Shown here: positions 1-5,132 of the stretch, piece by piece | Position numbering within the stretch: the stretch's first letter is position 1 | How the letters are laid out: each line of letters opens with the position of its first letter | Notes under the pieces: generated by a model | The model's input: the letters and a program-made list of their open reading frames with translations, nothing else | The model's database searches: none | Told to the model about the DNA's origin: nothing | DNA from: Candidatus Hydrogenedentota bacterium | GTDB lineage: Bacteria > Hydrogenedentota > Hydrogenedentia > Hydrogenedentales > CAITNO01 | NCBI GenBank assembly: GCA_023145975.1 | Contig: JAGLCZ010000023.1 | Coordinates: 1 to 5,132 of the forward strand | DNA: 5,132 nt | Reading direction: 5' to 3' | Program-made: the position numbers and the translations under genes

Positions 1-377
1 CCATGTCCCATAGCAAAAAAATCGCCCAATGGTGCTTCCACCGACGGCTCCTCTTCATCGTCCCAATACATCCGCAATACCAGTAAGCGAGAGTAATTTC
101 GGTCTGTTGCTGCCACGGTATTCCAGATATGATTTATCACCCCGGGACCTTCCAGCTCAGCAATGGTAATCGTTTCTCCCGCCACAATGGGTCTTGCATC
201 CCCATTGCCGGATTCCAGGTTAGGATCACAAGAGGAAGACCGCATTGTTTCACCACTTTTCAGAAGAGCAAGTCCATTGAGCGGATTGCCTGACGAAATA
301 CGATACTCCCGGGTCTGACATGCCGTAAATATGAGCGCCACCCCAAAAGCAACAATAAGAGTTATTAGATTTTTCAT
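1..377 (-). CDS. GH172 (DUF2961) family lipoprotein, N-terminal fragment
   Basis: Reading leftward from ATG at 377 there are 125 intact codons, and the frame runs off the window edge, so the C-terminus is missing. The first 20 residues form a lipoprotein signal: MKN, a hydrophobic stretch, then FTAC with Cys20 as the likely lipidated residue. Motifs at 77-125 are typical of the DUF2961 N-terminal half: GPGVINHIW (77-85), LRMYWDDEEEPSVEAPLGDFF (101-121, read with one mismatch-tolerant eye) and GH at the edge. DUF2961 is now classed as glycoside hydrolase family 172, whose studied members act on fructofuranosyl or D-arabinofuranosyl linkages; the substrate here cannot be told. The catalytic glutamates of the family lie beyond the visible part. 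It would act as a membrane-anchored glycan-degrading enzyme. The start is preceded by a weak AGAAAG ribosome site 7-8 bases upstream. It lies 73 bp downstream of the HAD gene on the same strand. Confidence 0.85.
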   Translation of the reverse strand, partial: MKNLITLIVAFGVALIFTACQTREYRISSGNPLNGLALLKSGETMRSSSCDPNLESGNGDARPIVAGETITIAELEGPGVINHIWNTVAATDRNYSRLLVLRMYWDDEEEPSVEAPLGDFFAMGH

Positions 378-450
378 AACACAGTCTTTCTAAAAGTTAA
401 GGTATCCATTACCAATAAATTCGATTACAAAAGACAAAAGCAATTTCTAT
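378..450. other. Intergenic gap, HAD gene to lipoprotein gene
   Basis: This A+T-rich gap of 73 bp separates the HAD stop codon from the GH172 lipoprotein start. I see no convincing hairpin followed by a T-tract on the minus strand, so read-through from the HAD gene is possible. The right half holds no clear sigma-70 promoter pair. The only notable element is the 10-mer TTTAGAAAGA (minus strand, 394 to 385), which probably acts as the ribosome-binding region and is repeated before the HAD gene. Confidence 0.5.
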
Positions 451-1092
451 CTATAACATGTCTAAAGAGAACTTAGATAAATCATCGAGAATAATATCTG
501 CGCGACTATAGTCTTGTACAGGACGATCAGAACGGGAAAGTGCCACACCATACATACCTGCATCTTTTGCCGCACAAATCCCCGCATTGGAGTCTTCGAA
601 TACAACACAATGTTCGGGAATGACTTTCGCTATTTCAGCAGCACGCTGATAACATGCTGGATGGGGCTTGCCTGGATGATAGTCTTCATGCCCCAGATAA
701 AAATCCACAATAGTACCAATTCCCATAATATCCATGGCTGCTTCCACATCCTGACGGTAGGAACCGGATACCACGGCAACGGGATGTTTTTCTGCAAGTT
801 GACGCAGTAAATGAATGGAAGTTGTGATACAAATATCACGGTTATCACGTAGTTTCAAAAAGTGTGGTTCCAACAATACGCCCATCTCGTCAAGAGTCCA
901 TGGAAGATCAGAAACTTTCCTTTTAAAGCGCTTATATATTTCCGGCCAGGAAATACCATAAACCATTCTTAACGCCTGATCCCGGGAAAGGGCATAACCG
1001 TGTTCGTGTGCAAGCGACTCCATTGCTTCTACCCACAAAATCTCCGTATCCACCAGGGTGCCATCCAAATCAAAAAAATAAGCCTGTATCAT
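451..1092 (-). CDS. HAD-superfamily hydrolase, beta-phosphoglucomutase-like (subfamily IA)
   Basis: The 213-residue protein carries all four HAD motifs. Motif I is FFDLDGTLVDTE, with nucleophile Asp8 and acid/base Asp10. Motif II is VVSGS with Ser109. The motif III lysine is Lys142 in GKPHP, and motif IV is VVFEDSNAGICAAKDAGM with Glu166/Asp167 for Mg2+ binding. The helical cap lies between residues 15 and 85. Length and motif IV match the phosphoglucomutase/phosphatase group, cytoplasmic enzymes that act on sugar phosphates or other small phosphoesters; the substrate cannot be read from the sequence. The cap sequence does not let me choose between mutase and phosphatase. The start is well supported: motif I begins at residue 6 and AGAAAG sits 7 bases upstream. 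It lies 137 bp after the XrtH-associated gene and 73 bp before the GH172 lipoprotein gene. A role in using sugars released by GH172 is possible but only an inference from proximity. Confidence 0.93.
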   Translation of the reverse strand: MIQAYFFDLDGTLVDTEILWVEAMESLAHEHGYALSRDQALRMVYGISWPEIYKRFKRKVSDLPWTLDEMGVLLEPHFLKLRDNRDICITTSIHLLRQLAEKHPVAVVSGSYRQDVEAAMDIMGIGTIVDFYLGHEDYHPGKPHPACYQRAAEIAKVIPEHCVVFEDSNAGICAAKDAGMYGVALSRSDRPVQDYSRADIILDDLSKFSLDML

Positions 1093-1229
1093 ATAATATC
1101 TTTCTAAATCACGGTGCAGCTGGAATGTCCTTTAAGCAGTATATTTTTCTTATGCATCCATAGATCCTGCAAGCCATGCTTGTAATTTCCTCAAAAGAAG
1201 ATACATCACCGGTTCCGGTTTATCTCTTC
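1093..1229. other. Intergenic region with two short inverted repeats
   Basis: The 137 bp between the XrtH-associated gene and the HAD gene contain no credible ORF. Near the sorting-gene end is ACCGG-TT-CCGGT (1209-1220 on the plus strand). A second small hairpin, CAAGC/GCTTG with a 3-base loop, lies around 1169-1182. Neither is followed by a T-tract on the minus strand, so neither is a standard intrinsic terminator. A TATACT hexamer (minus strand, near 1138-1143) resembles a -10 box but has no good -35 partner. The space is large enough for a separate promoter of the HAD gene, but I cannot define one. Confidence 0.45.
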
Positions 1230-1802
1230 TCATTTATCTTCTGATTCAGAACCGTTACCGACAACGTTTGGACTTTCTGTAATAAAGGCAGCAAGCTTAT
1301 CCCAATAGGCAAAAACAATCCAAAGCATAAAAGGCAAGGTCAGAAAAAACTGTGCAATAGCAGTGGGAATTTCGCTTCCAGTAGTCATAATGCTAAAAAA
1401 ACGCAATGCCAAAATAATAAATGCAACATGGAAAAAACAGAGGATTCCACATCCATAAATAAGAATCAGGAGGCGTCTCTTCCAGGTAATACCAGCAGTT
1501 GCCAACACCAGTGCAATATAAGGGGGAAGATTTGTTACGAGCAAGGCGATGGACATTGTGCGCTGATGCCCTGCTATGATAAAAGTCAACGTCGTATTTG
1601 TATTCAAAAGCCCGGACACATCGATACTACCTGATTCAATAGGCATACCAAAAATATCTTTAAGGGGCATACCGGTCACTTGAAGCAACGCTTTCCCATA
1701 CCAGGGCAGGAAAAGCCACCATAACACCACCAGTACAGCAACAAAGAGAATAAATTTAATGCAAAACAGCGGAATACTCCATCGTGCTGATTTGGTGCTC
1801 AT
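1230..1802 (-). CDS. Exosortase H-associated-type membrane protein
   Basis: This 190-residue membrane protein has hydrophobic segments at about 12-33, 91-106, 111-135 and 146-167, with a non-membrane stretch between the first two (about 35-90) likely on the outer face. Its end is acidic and polar (SESEDK). The pattern of one N-terminal helix, an extracytoplasmic beta-like domain, then a helical hairpin ending in LPFMLW resembles the protein usually encoded directly after exosortase H; I judge this by eye and by context. Its function in that family is unknown, presumably a partner in protein sorting at the inner membrane. A longer reading frame opens at 1880, but I place the start at 1802. There the ATG overlaps the exosortase TGA (ATGA) and is preceded by GAAAGGAAG with about 7 bases of spacing. 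The longer form would overlap the exosortase by 82 bp. Translational coupling to the exosortase is therefore likely. Confidence 0.8.
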   Translation of the reverse strand: MSTKSARWSIPLFCIKFILFVAVLVVLWWLFLPWYGKALLQVTGMPLKDIFGMPIESGSIDVSGLLNTNTTLTFIIAGHQRTMSIALLVTNLPPYIALVLATAGITWKRRLLILIYGCGILCFFHVAFIILALRFFSIMTTGSEIPTAIAQFFLTLPFMLWIVFAYWDKLAAFITESPNVVGNGSESEDK

Positions 1803-2779
1803 GTGCGTCTTCCTTTCACTATATACTCCACCCATAGCAACCATACTGCAACCACAAAAACAATATAAATCACCTGCCACACATATTCATGAGCAAAACT
1901 AAACCATATCCGCCCCCGACTCTGATCCATTGCCCCTATCACTGCGAGAACAGTCAAACGAAATATATTTACCCCATACATAATAGGAGTACCCACAATA
2001 AGCCCTATCAGACGTTTTCGCCACAAAGTTGGAAAGGAGATAACTGCCGCCAGAAAGATGGCCATAATCTCTATGGCGCCACATTCGGGTACAAGAATAA
2101 ACGAAAAGGACAAGGTTGTGTCTTTCTCAGTATTTTCTTTCTGCACACGCATTGCACGCTGCCTGGCACGTAATTCACGCAATTCCTTCTGTAAAGGTGC
2201 CAATTGCTTTTTTCGTGAGGATAAATTAAGTTCATGATTGCTTTGCAACTCATTTATCTTCCCGGAAAGTATTGATGTGCGGGATAAAATTCCGGGGCGC
2301 AATATAAACTGTACACGAGGTCCACTTGGTCGCGGCGTCGGACTCCGCCGTGTTTCCAATGCACGGTAAGACCAGCGTTCCCATGCTGTCAGAGGACCGG
2401 TAGGAGCGGCTGCAATCTCTTCCGGAACGGCAAGCTCACACCCCTCACTCCATGCTGTAATTGCTGCACGCATTTCCTGAGGATTATGCTTTCCAAAAGC
2501 ATACGGCTCTACTTCTGCTTGACCAATTATGTCAAGTACCCAAGCGGTATCTTTAGCAGCTTCAAACAAATAACGATCATTCAAGCGGGTATGTGCAGCA
2601 TAGCGGTATGAAACCAACAAGCTAAGAGCAATACACACAAAACCCAGCACAAAACGAACAATGCGTTTTCTGTTTTCCCGTGCAAATTCTATATCCGCTT
2701 CTCGCATTTTTTTATTATCATGTCCATCGGTCATTTCCGATTTGGATCCCTCTGGTAAAATATCATTTATAGTACACAT
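1799..2779 (-). CDS. xrtH-like: Exosortase H-like transpeptidase with an inserted coiled-coil domain
   Basis: Exosortases are inner-membrane cysteine proteases/transpeptidases that cleave C-terminal sorting tails of exported proteins. The catalytic triad is visible: Cys233 in PECGAIE, Arg274 in NIFRL, and His297 in FAHEYVWQ. Around these, the pattern AAVISFPxxWxxRLIGLxxG (244-263) and the terminal helix 302-319 match the compact XrtH type. The N-terminus is cytoplasmic, followed by a helix at about 40-60. TAWVLDIIGQAEVE (78-91) resembles the XrtH segment just before the core. Roughly residues 92-222 look like an insertion: a helical part, a Pro/Arg-rich linker (144-155) and a charged coiled coil (about 172-218). 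Typical XrtH is much shorter, near 170-180 residues. ATG 2779 is the longest option (an in-frame TAG precedes it) but has no clear ribosome site; ATG 2734, with AGAGGG 13 bases upstream, is an alternative. The gene overlaps its partner by 4 bases. Confidence 0.85.
   Translation of the reverse strand: MCTINDILPEGSKSEMTDGHDNKKMREADIEFARENRKRIVRFVLGFVCIALSLLVSYRYAAHTRLNDRYLFEAAKDTAWVLDIIGQAEVEPYAFGKHNPQEMRAAITAWSEGCELAVPEEIAAAPTGPLTAWERWSYRALETRRSPTPRPSGPRVQFILRPGILSRTSILSGKINELQSNHELNLSSRKKQLAPLQKELRELRARQRAMRVQKENTEKDTTLSFSFILVPECGAIEIMAIFLAAVISFPTLWRKRLIGLIVGTPIMYGVNIFRLTVLAVIGAMDQSRGRIWFSFAHEYVWQVIYIVFVVAVWLLWVEYIVKGRRT
1803..1816 (-). promoter_or_regulatory. Ribosome-binding site and ATGA coupling junction
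   Basis: On the minus strand AAAGGAAG lies about 7 bases before ATG 1802, the best Shine-Dalgarno match in the window. The ATG shares bases with the exosortase stop (TGA at 1801-1799). This decides the start of the associated membrane protein in favour of 1802 over 1880 and implies coupled translation of the pair. Confidence 0.8.
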
Positions 2780-2902
2780 CTAACCCGTACTGCAGGGTGT
2801 AAGTATGCCATAAGCGTTTTAGAAACAACAAATAAATCATGTGCAATCCAACAGAAATATTGACTTTCCCTTGCTATTTTCAGTACAGTACCCATCGCAA
2901 GT
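2780..2902. other. Divergent intergenic region, exosortase / tRNA-Leu
   Basis: These 123 bp separate the exosortase start from the tRNA, which are read in opposite directions. The right part holds the tRNA promoter. On the minus strand I find only weak candidates for an exosortase promoter, for example TTGCAC with TCTAAA 17 bases further on, each about half matching the sigma-70 consensus. No riboswitch or long hairpin was recognised. Confidence 0.45.
2860..2889 (+). promoter_or_regulatory. Probable sigma-70 promoter of tRNA-Leu
   Basis: TTGACT at 2860-2865 matches five of six bases of the -35 consensus. TACAGT at 2884-2889 matches four of six of the -10, with 18 bases between them. Transcription would begin around 2895-2897, a few bases before the mature tRNA 5' end at 2903, which is the expected geometry for a tRNA gene. 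The -10 lies within the short palindrome GTACAGTAC. Confidence 0.65.
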
Positions 2903-2989
2903 GCCGGAGTGGTGGAATTGGCAGACACGCATGGTTCAGGTCCATGTGCTCGCAAGGGCGTGAAGGTTCAAGTCCTTTCTCCGGCACCA
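2903..2989 (+). tRNA. tRNA-Leu, anticodon CAG
   Basis: All arms of a class II tRNA can be drawn. The acceptor stem GCCGGAG/CTCCGGC is seven perfect pairs, followed by discriminator A2986 and an encoded CCA (2987-2989). The D arm contains GTGGAATTGGCAGACACGC. The anticodon stem CATGG/CCATG encloses loop TTCAGGT with anticodon CAG at 2937-2939, which decodes CUG. The long variable arm GCTC-GCAA-GGGC is the mark of Leu/Ser/Tyr tRNAs, and the overall pattern is leucine. The T arm GAAGG-TTCAAGT-CCTTT has one G-T pair. Length is 87 nt, normal for tRNA-Leu. It has its own promoter and terminator, so it is a single-gene transcript. Confidence 0.97.
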
Positions 2990-3004
2990 TTTTTGTATGT
3001 ATGG

Positions 3005-3036
3005 AAGCCGCAATGTATAAAGCATTGCGGCTTTTT
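3005..3036 (+). terminator. Rho-independent terminator after tRNA-Leu
   Basis: GCCGCAATG (3007-3015) pairs perfectly with CATTGCGGC (3023-3031) across a 7-base loop. Two A-T pairs extend the stem, and TTTTT follows at 3032-3036. It lies 16 bases after the tRNA CCA end and ends that transcript, which means queF probably needs its own promoter. Confidence 0.92.
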
Positions 3037-3060
3037 CTATTTTGGAAATTATCGTATTTT

Positions 3061-3090
3061 TTGGGTTTACATCCTTGAAAGCAGTACTAT
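3061..3090 (+). promoter_or_regulatory. Weak candidate promoter for queF
   Basis: Between the tRNA terminator and queF, TTGGGT (3061-3066) and TACTAT (3085-3090) are separated by 18 bases. The -35 is poor and the -10 matches four of six. It is offered because the strong terminator just upstream implies a promoter somewhere in this 79-bp space. No preQ1 riboswitch pattern was found here. Confidence 0.3.
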
Positions 3091-3109
3091 ACAGGAAATA
3101 GGCAATAGA

Positions 3110-3138
3110 ACCCTTATGGAGCCAAGCACCCTTATGGA
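3110..3138 (+). repeat. Tandem 11-base repeat carrying both possible queF start codons
   Basis: ACCCTTATGGA occurs at 3110-3120 and again at 3128-3138. The offset of 18 bases keeps frame and encodes T-L-M-E twice. The repeat duplicates the start-codon context, so either ATG could be used. Confidence 0.85.
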
Positions 3139-3577
3139 AAGTAAAGAATCAAAGAAACACACTTTTATCGCTCAAGACAAGACTTTGCCCTTTGTCGGTG
3201 TGGAGGAAATAGACGCAGCATGTCTTGAATGCTTCGACTATGAATATGCCAATACCCCTTCCGGTCAAACTATGGAAATTGTTACGAAAACAGATGAGTT
3301 CACGTCCGTATGCCCGTTTTCAGGACTACCCGATTTTGCACAGATAATTATATCTTATGTACCCAATCAACACTGCCTGGAATTGCGATCCCTAAAGTAT
3401 TACCTGCTTTCCTATCGTAATGTGGGTGTCTGGTATGAGCATTTGATAAATCATATGCTTGAAAATCTGGTAGATGCCTGTAAGCCAAGGCAAATGAAAA
3501 TAGAAATTATTTGCAAAGCCCGAGGCGGTCTCACCAGTACTGTTACCGCTCGTTACAATGCAGTAATGCCAACTTAA
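3116..3577 (+). CDS. queF: NADPH-dependent preQ0 reductase (7-cyano-7-deazaguanine reductase), QueF
   Basis: QueF reduces the nitrile of preQ0 to the amine preQ1, a late cytoplasmic step in making queuosine for tRNA wobble positions. In 153-residue numbering, EFTSVCPFSGLPDF (61-74) contains the thioimide-forming Cys66 and the acid Asp73. ELRSLKYYLLSYRN (89-102) is the QueF family signature. Glu108 in VWYEH is the substrate-binding glutamate, preceded by Tyr where B. subtilis QueF has His. RGG (136-138) is also conserved. The length fits the short, unimodular type I enzyme. An open frame extends back to 2909, but that part is the tRNA and its terminator, so it is not coding. Two in-frame ATGs, 3116 and 3134, lie in a repeated ACCCTTATGGA context; GGAG at 3118-3121 would serve the second start (147 residues). 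I see no other queuosine gene nearby. Confidence 0.94.
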   Translation: MEPSTLMESKESKKHTFIAQDKTLPFVGVEEIDAACLECFDYEYANTPSGQTMEIVTKTDEFTSVCPFSGLPDFAQIIISYVPNQHCLELRSLKYYLLSYRNVGVWYEHLINHMLENLVDACKPRQMKIEIICKARGGLTSTVTARYNAVMPT

Positions 3578-3589
3578 TACATACTGTCG

Positions 3590-3595
3590 TATAAT
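3590..3595 (+). promoter_or_regulatory. Candidate -10 box upstream of the glycosyltransferase gene
   Basis: A perfect TATAAT lies 50 bases before the glycosyltransferase start, in the 68-bp gap after queF. There is no good -35 at 16-18 bases (TGCCAA is the closest at 17), and no TG extension. The local A+T richness makes chance plausible. No intrinsic terminator is seen after queF, so read-through is also possible. Confidence 0.35.
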
Positions 3596-3645
3596 TCAAT
3601 TTTCTGTGTTCGATAACAGTAAAATCCATTATTATAAAGCATCTA

Positions 3646-5132
3646 ATGAAAACAGGAACCATTACAAAACGCCATCCTTATCTCCTGCCTGCCATTGTGT
3701 TGGTGGTGGCTGCTGTGCTGCGAATCGCCTATATGGCGGAAATCATTCACACCCCCGGGTTCAGCCATCCCATTTACGACCCGGAATATAATGAACACTG
3801 GGCACGCGGTATTGTTACCGGAGACTGGACCCCTCCATTAGGTGTAAATGATCCGGAAATTACGTCAACCCCCCATGGTCGACCTCCCGGCTACCCCTGG
3901 TTTCTAGCAGTAATCTATACTGTTTTTGGGGTAAATGACTACGCCCCCCGCGTAATACAAATGATGCTGGGAGTATTTAATGCACTTCTTCTTTACCTCA
4001 TTGGAAAACGTCTTTTCGGGGATTCTACAGGTTTTGCCGCAGGATTATTTATGGCTGCCTATTGGGTCTTCCCCTATTTTGAAGGGCTGCTGACCTACCC
4101 TGCGCTGGTAACTTTTTTTCTTTTGTGCCTAATCTTAGCGTTGGAAAAATGGGTGCAGAAAAAATCACTTTTTTGGGTGGCAGCTGCAGGTGTACTACTG
4201 GGCTGCTTTGCCTTACTCCGACCGAATGTACTGCTCTTTGCACCGATTCTTGCGATCTGGATGGTATGGGTTCTCCTGCGAAAAAAGAACAAATACCGGA
4301 TTATTCTGATTTCCCTTTCCACGCTTATTATTGCCTGCATAGCCGTATTGACCCCTGCATTCATACGGAATTATATCGTTGCCAAGGATGTGGTATTTAT
4401 TTCTTCCTACGGTGGTATTAACCTCTACGTAGGAAATCATCCAGAAGCATCGCTGGTAGAACCGAAAATCCCCGAACTCATGGAACTGGCAGGCATAGAA
4501 AACTGGACCTGCTTTGATTATCCTGCAATTGTGCGCGGTATCGCAGCAAAGGAAGGAAAAGAACACATTTCTTTTTCTGAGGCAAACCGTTACTTCTATA
4601 ATAAGGCATTTGCTTTCATTTGGGAACGCCCCGATACTTTCCTGAGAAATCTCTTTAGAAAGGGATTGCTATTCTGGGGTCCCCATGAAATTACAAACGA
4701 TACCGTAATGGAATACGACAAGCGTTTCTCGCCGATCCTCCGCTTTCTACCTGGATTCCCCTGGTTTGCCGCTCTCTTTTTCTTTGGTTCAGGTATAGCA
4801 TTATCCAAAATAAAAAAACAAAAAACAGAACAAAGTAAAAACAACACTGAAATTATTATATTGCTTTGGCTATATATTGGCACCTACTTTTTATCTGTCA
4901 TCCTTTATTTTGTTGCTGGGCGTTACCGTGTCCCCATCATCCCCGTGATGCTTCTCTTTGCAGGTCTTGGTATTACGTGGATTACTACTGCTATAAGAAA
5001 AAAAAATATGCACCGCGTTGGAGTCGGAATCGGTGTGCTTGCTGTTCTATGCCTTATATTTCATTGGAATCCTACTGGCTATATCCCCAGTCAGAGCACG
5101 TGGCACCTACGTACAGCATTGGCATATAGCGC
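3646..5132 (+). CDS. GT39-like (ArnT/PMT-type) membrane glycosyltransferase, N-terminal part
   Basis: From ATG 3646 there are 495 codons open to the window edge, so the C-terminus is missing. Such GT-C enzymes use polyprenyl-phosphate sugars to glycosylate lipids, glycans or proteins on the outer side of the inner membrane. Visible marks are: a first helix at about 12-31; an acidic first loop IYDPEYNEHW (43-52) with Asp45/Glu47 as likely catalytic acids; RPPGYPWFLA (79-88); several hydrophobic helices up to about 240; PAFIRNY (237-243); GGINLYVGNHP (256-266); an extracytoplasmic stretch of about 110 residues; and GRYRVPIIP (425-433) on a late helix. A Lys-rich linker lies at 388-399. The donor and acceptor cannot be inferred. 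The start has no strong ribosome site, but the first helix begins soon after and no upstream in-frame ATG exists before a stop or queF. It may help build surface glycans, a process often linked with exosortases. Confidence 0.88.
   Translation, partial: MKTGTITKRHPYLLPAIVLVVAAVLRIAYMAEIIHTPGFSHPIYDPEYNEHWARGIVTGDWTPPLGVNDPEITSTPHGRPPGYPWFLAVIYTVFGVNDYAPRVIQMMLGVFNALLLYLIGKRLFGDSTGFAAGLFMAAYWVFPYFEGLLTYPALVTFFLLCLILALEKWVQKKSLFWVAAAGVLLGCFALLRPNVLLFAPILAIWMVWVLLRKKNKYRIILISLSTLIIACIAVLTPAFIRNYIVAKDVVFISSYGGINLYVGNHPEASLVEPKIPELMELAGIENWTCFDYPAIVRGIAAKEGKEHISFSEANRYFYNKAFAFIWERPDTFLRNLFRKGLLFWGPHEITNDTVMEYDKRFSPILRFLPGFPWFAALFFFGSGIALSKIKKQKTEQSKNNTEIIILLWLYIGTYFLSVILYFVAGRYRVPIIPVMLLFAGLGITWITTAIRKKNMHRVGVGIGVLAVLCLIFHWNPTGYIPSQSTWHLRTALAYS

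Noticed and set aside
514..848. Open frames on both strands inside the HAD gene (plus 514-810, minus 630-848).
   Set aside because: They overlap a gene with all four HAD motifs and show no recognisable domain.
1209..1220. ACCGG-TT-CCGGT as a terminator for the exosortase pair.
   Set aside because: The loop is only two bases and no T-tract follows on the minus strand.
1803..1880. A 26-residue N-terminal extension of the XrtH-associated protein, starting at ATG 1880.
   Set aside because: It lies wholly inside the exosortase coding frame; ATG 1802 has a strong ribosome site and an ATGA junction.
1889..2253. Open frames of 60-94 codons within the exosortase gene, both strands.
   Set aside because: They are shadows of the catalytic region, which has the conserved Cys, Arg and His in the chosen frame.
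2767..2955. A minus-strand 62-codon frame across the tRNA and its promoter.
   Set aside because: It covers a clearly folded tRNA gene and has no recognisable protein features.
2903..2989. tRNA-Leu as an attachment site for an integrated element.
   Set aside because: There is no integrase nearby and no repeat of the tRNA 3' end elsewhere in the window; queF directly follows.
3037..3115. A preQ1 riboswitch ahead of queF.
   Set aside because: I could not find the expected stem-loop with an A-rich tail or its conserved bases; the gap is short and A+T-rich.
4049..4883. Several minus-strand frames (64-117 codons) and a plus frame within the glycosyltransferase gene.
   Set aside because: The GT39-like frame carries family motifs across the whole region; the others are low-complexity shadows.

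Overview
The window reads as ordinary bacterial chromosome, by eye a little below 50% G+C. The gene mix is a GH172/DUF2961 lipoprotein, an exosortase H-type sorting enzyme with its membrane partner, a Leu tRNA with encoded CCA, QueF, and a GT39-type glycosyltransferase. An exosortase implies a diderm that displays sorted proteins. DUF2961 lipoproteins beside exosortases suggest a PVC-group or Hydrogenedentes-like lineage, but that placement is an inference from gene content and is weak.

Left half, minus strand, read from right to left: an XrtH-like exosortase (2779 to 1799), joined by a 4-base ATGA overlap to an XrtH-associated membrane protein (1802 to 1230). After 137 bp of non-coding DNA comes a HAD-family phosphatase/phosphoglucomutase-like protein (1092 to 451). 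A 73-bp gap then leads to the N-terminal part of a GH172/DUF2961 lipoprotein that runs off the left edge. The two sorting genes are clearly one translational unit. Whether the HAD and GH172 genes belong to the same transcript is not settled by the sequence.

Right half, plus strand: a complete tRNA-Leu(CAG) with a recognisable promoter and a near-textbook intrinsic terminator, then queF (queuosine biosynthesis), then a large multi-membrane-spanning GT39-like glycosyltransferase that runs off the right edge. The tRNA and the exosortase are transcribed divergently from a 123-bp gap.

The most unusual element is the exosortase. Its C-terminal catalytic core (Cys233, Arg274, His297) looks like compact XrtH. 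Between its first membrane helix and that core it carries roughly 150 extra residues, including a Pro/Arg-rich linker and a predicted coiled coil. No sorted substrate with an IPTLxxWG-type tail is visible here, so its clients must be encoded elsewhere. There is no gene-free stretch longer than 300 bases, and no mobile element, CRISPR array or riboswitch was recognised.
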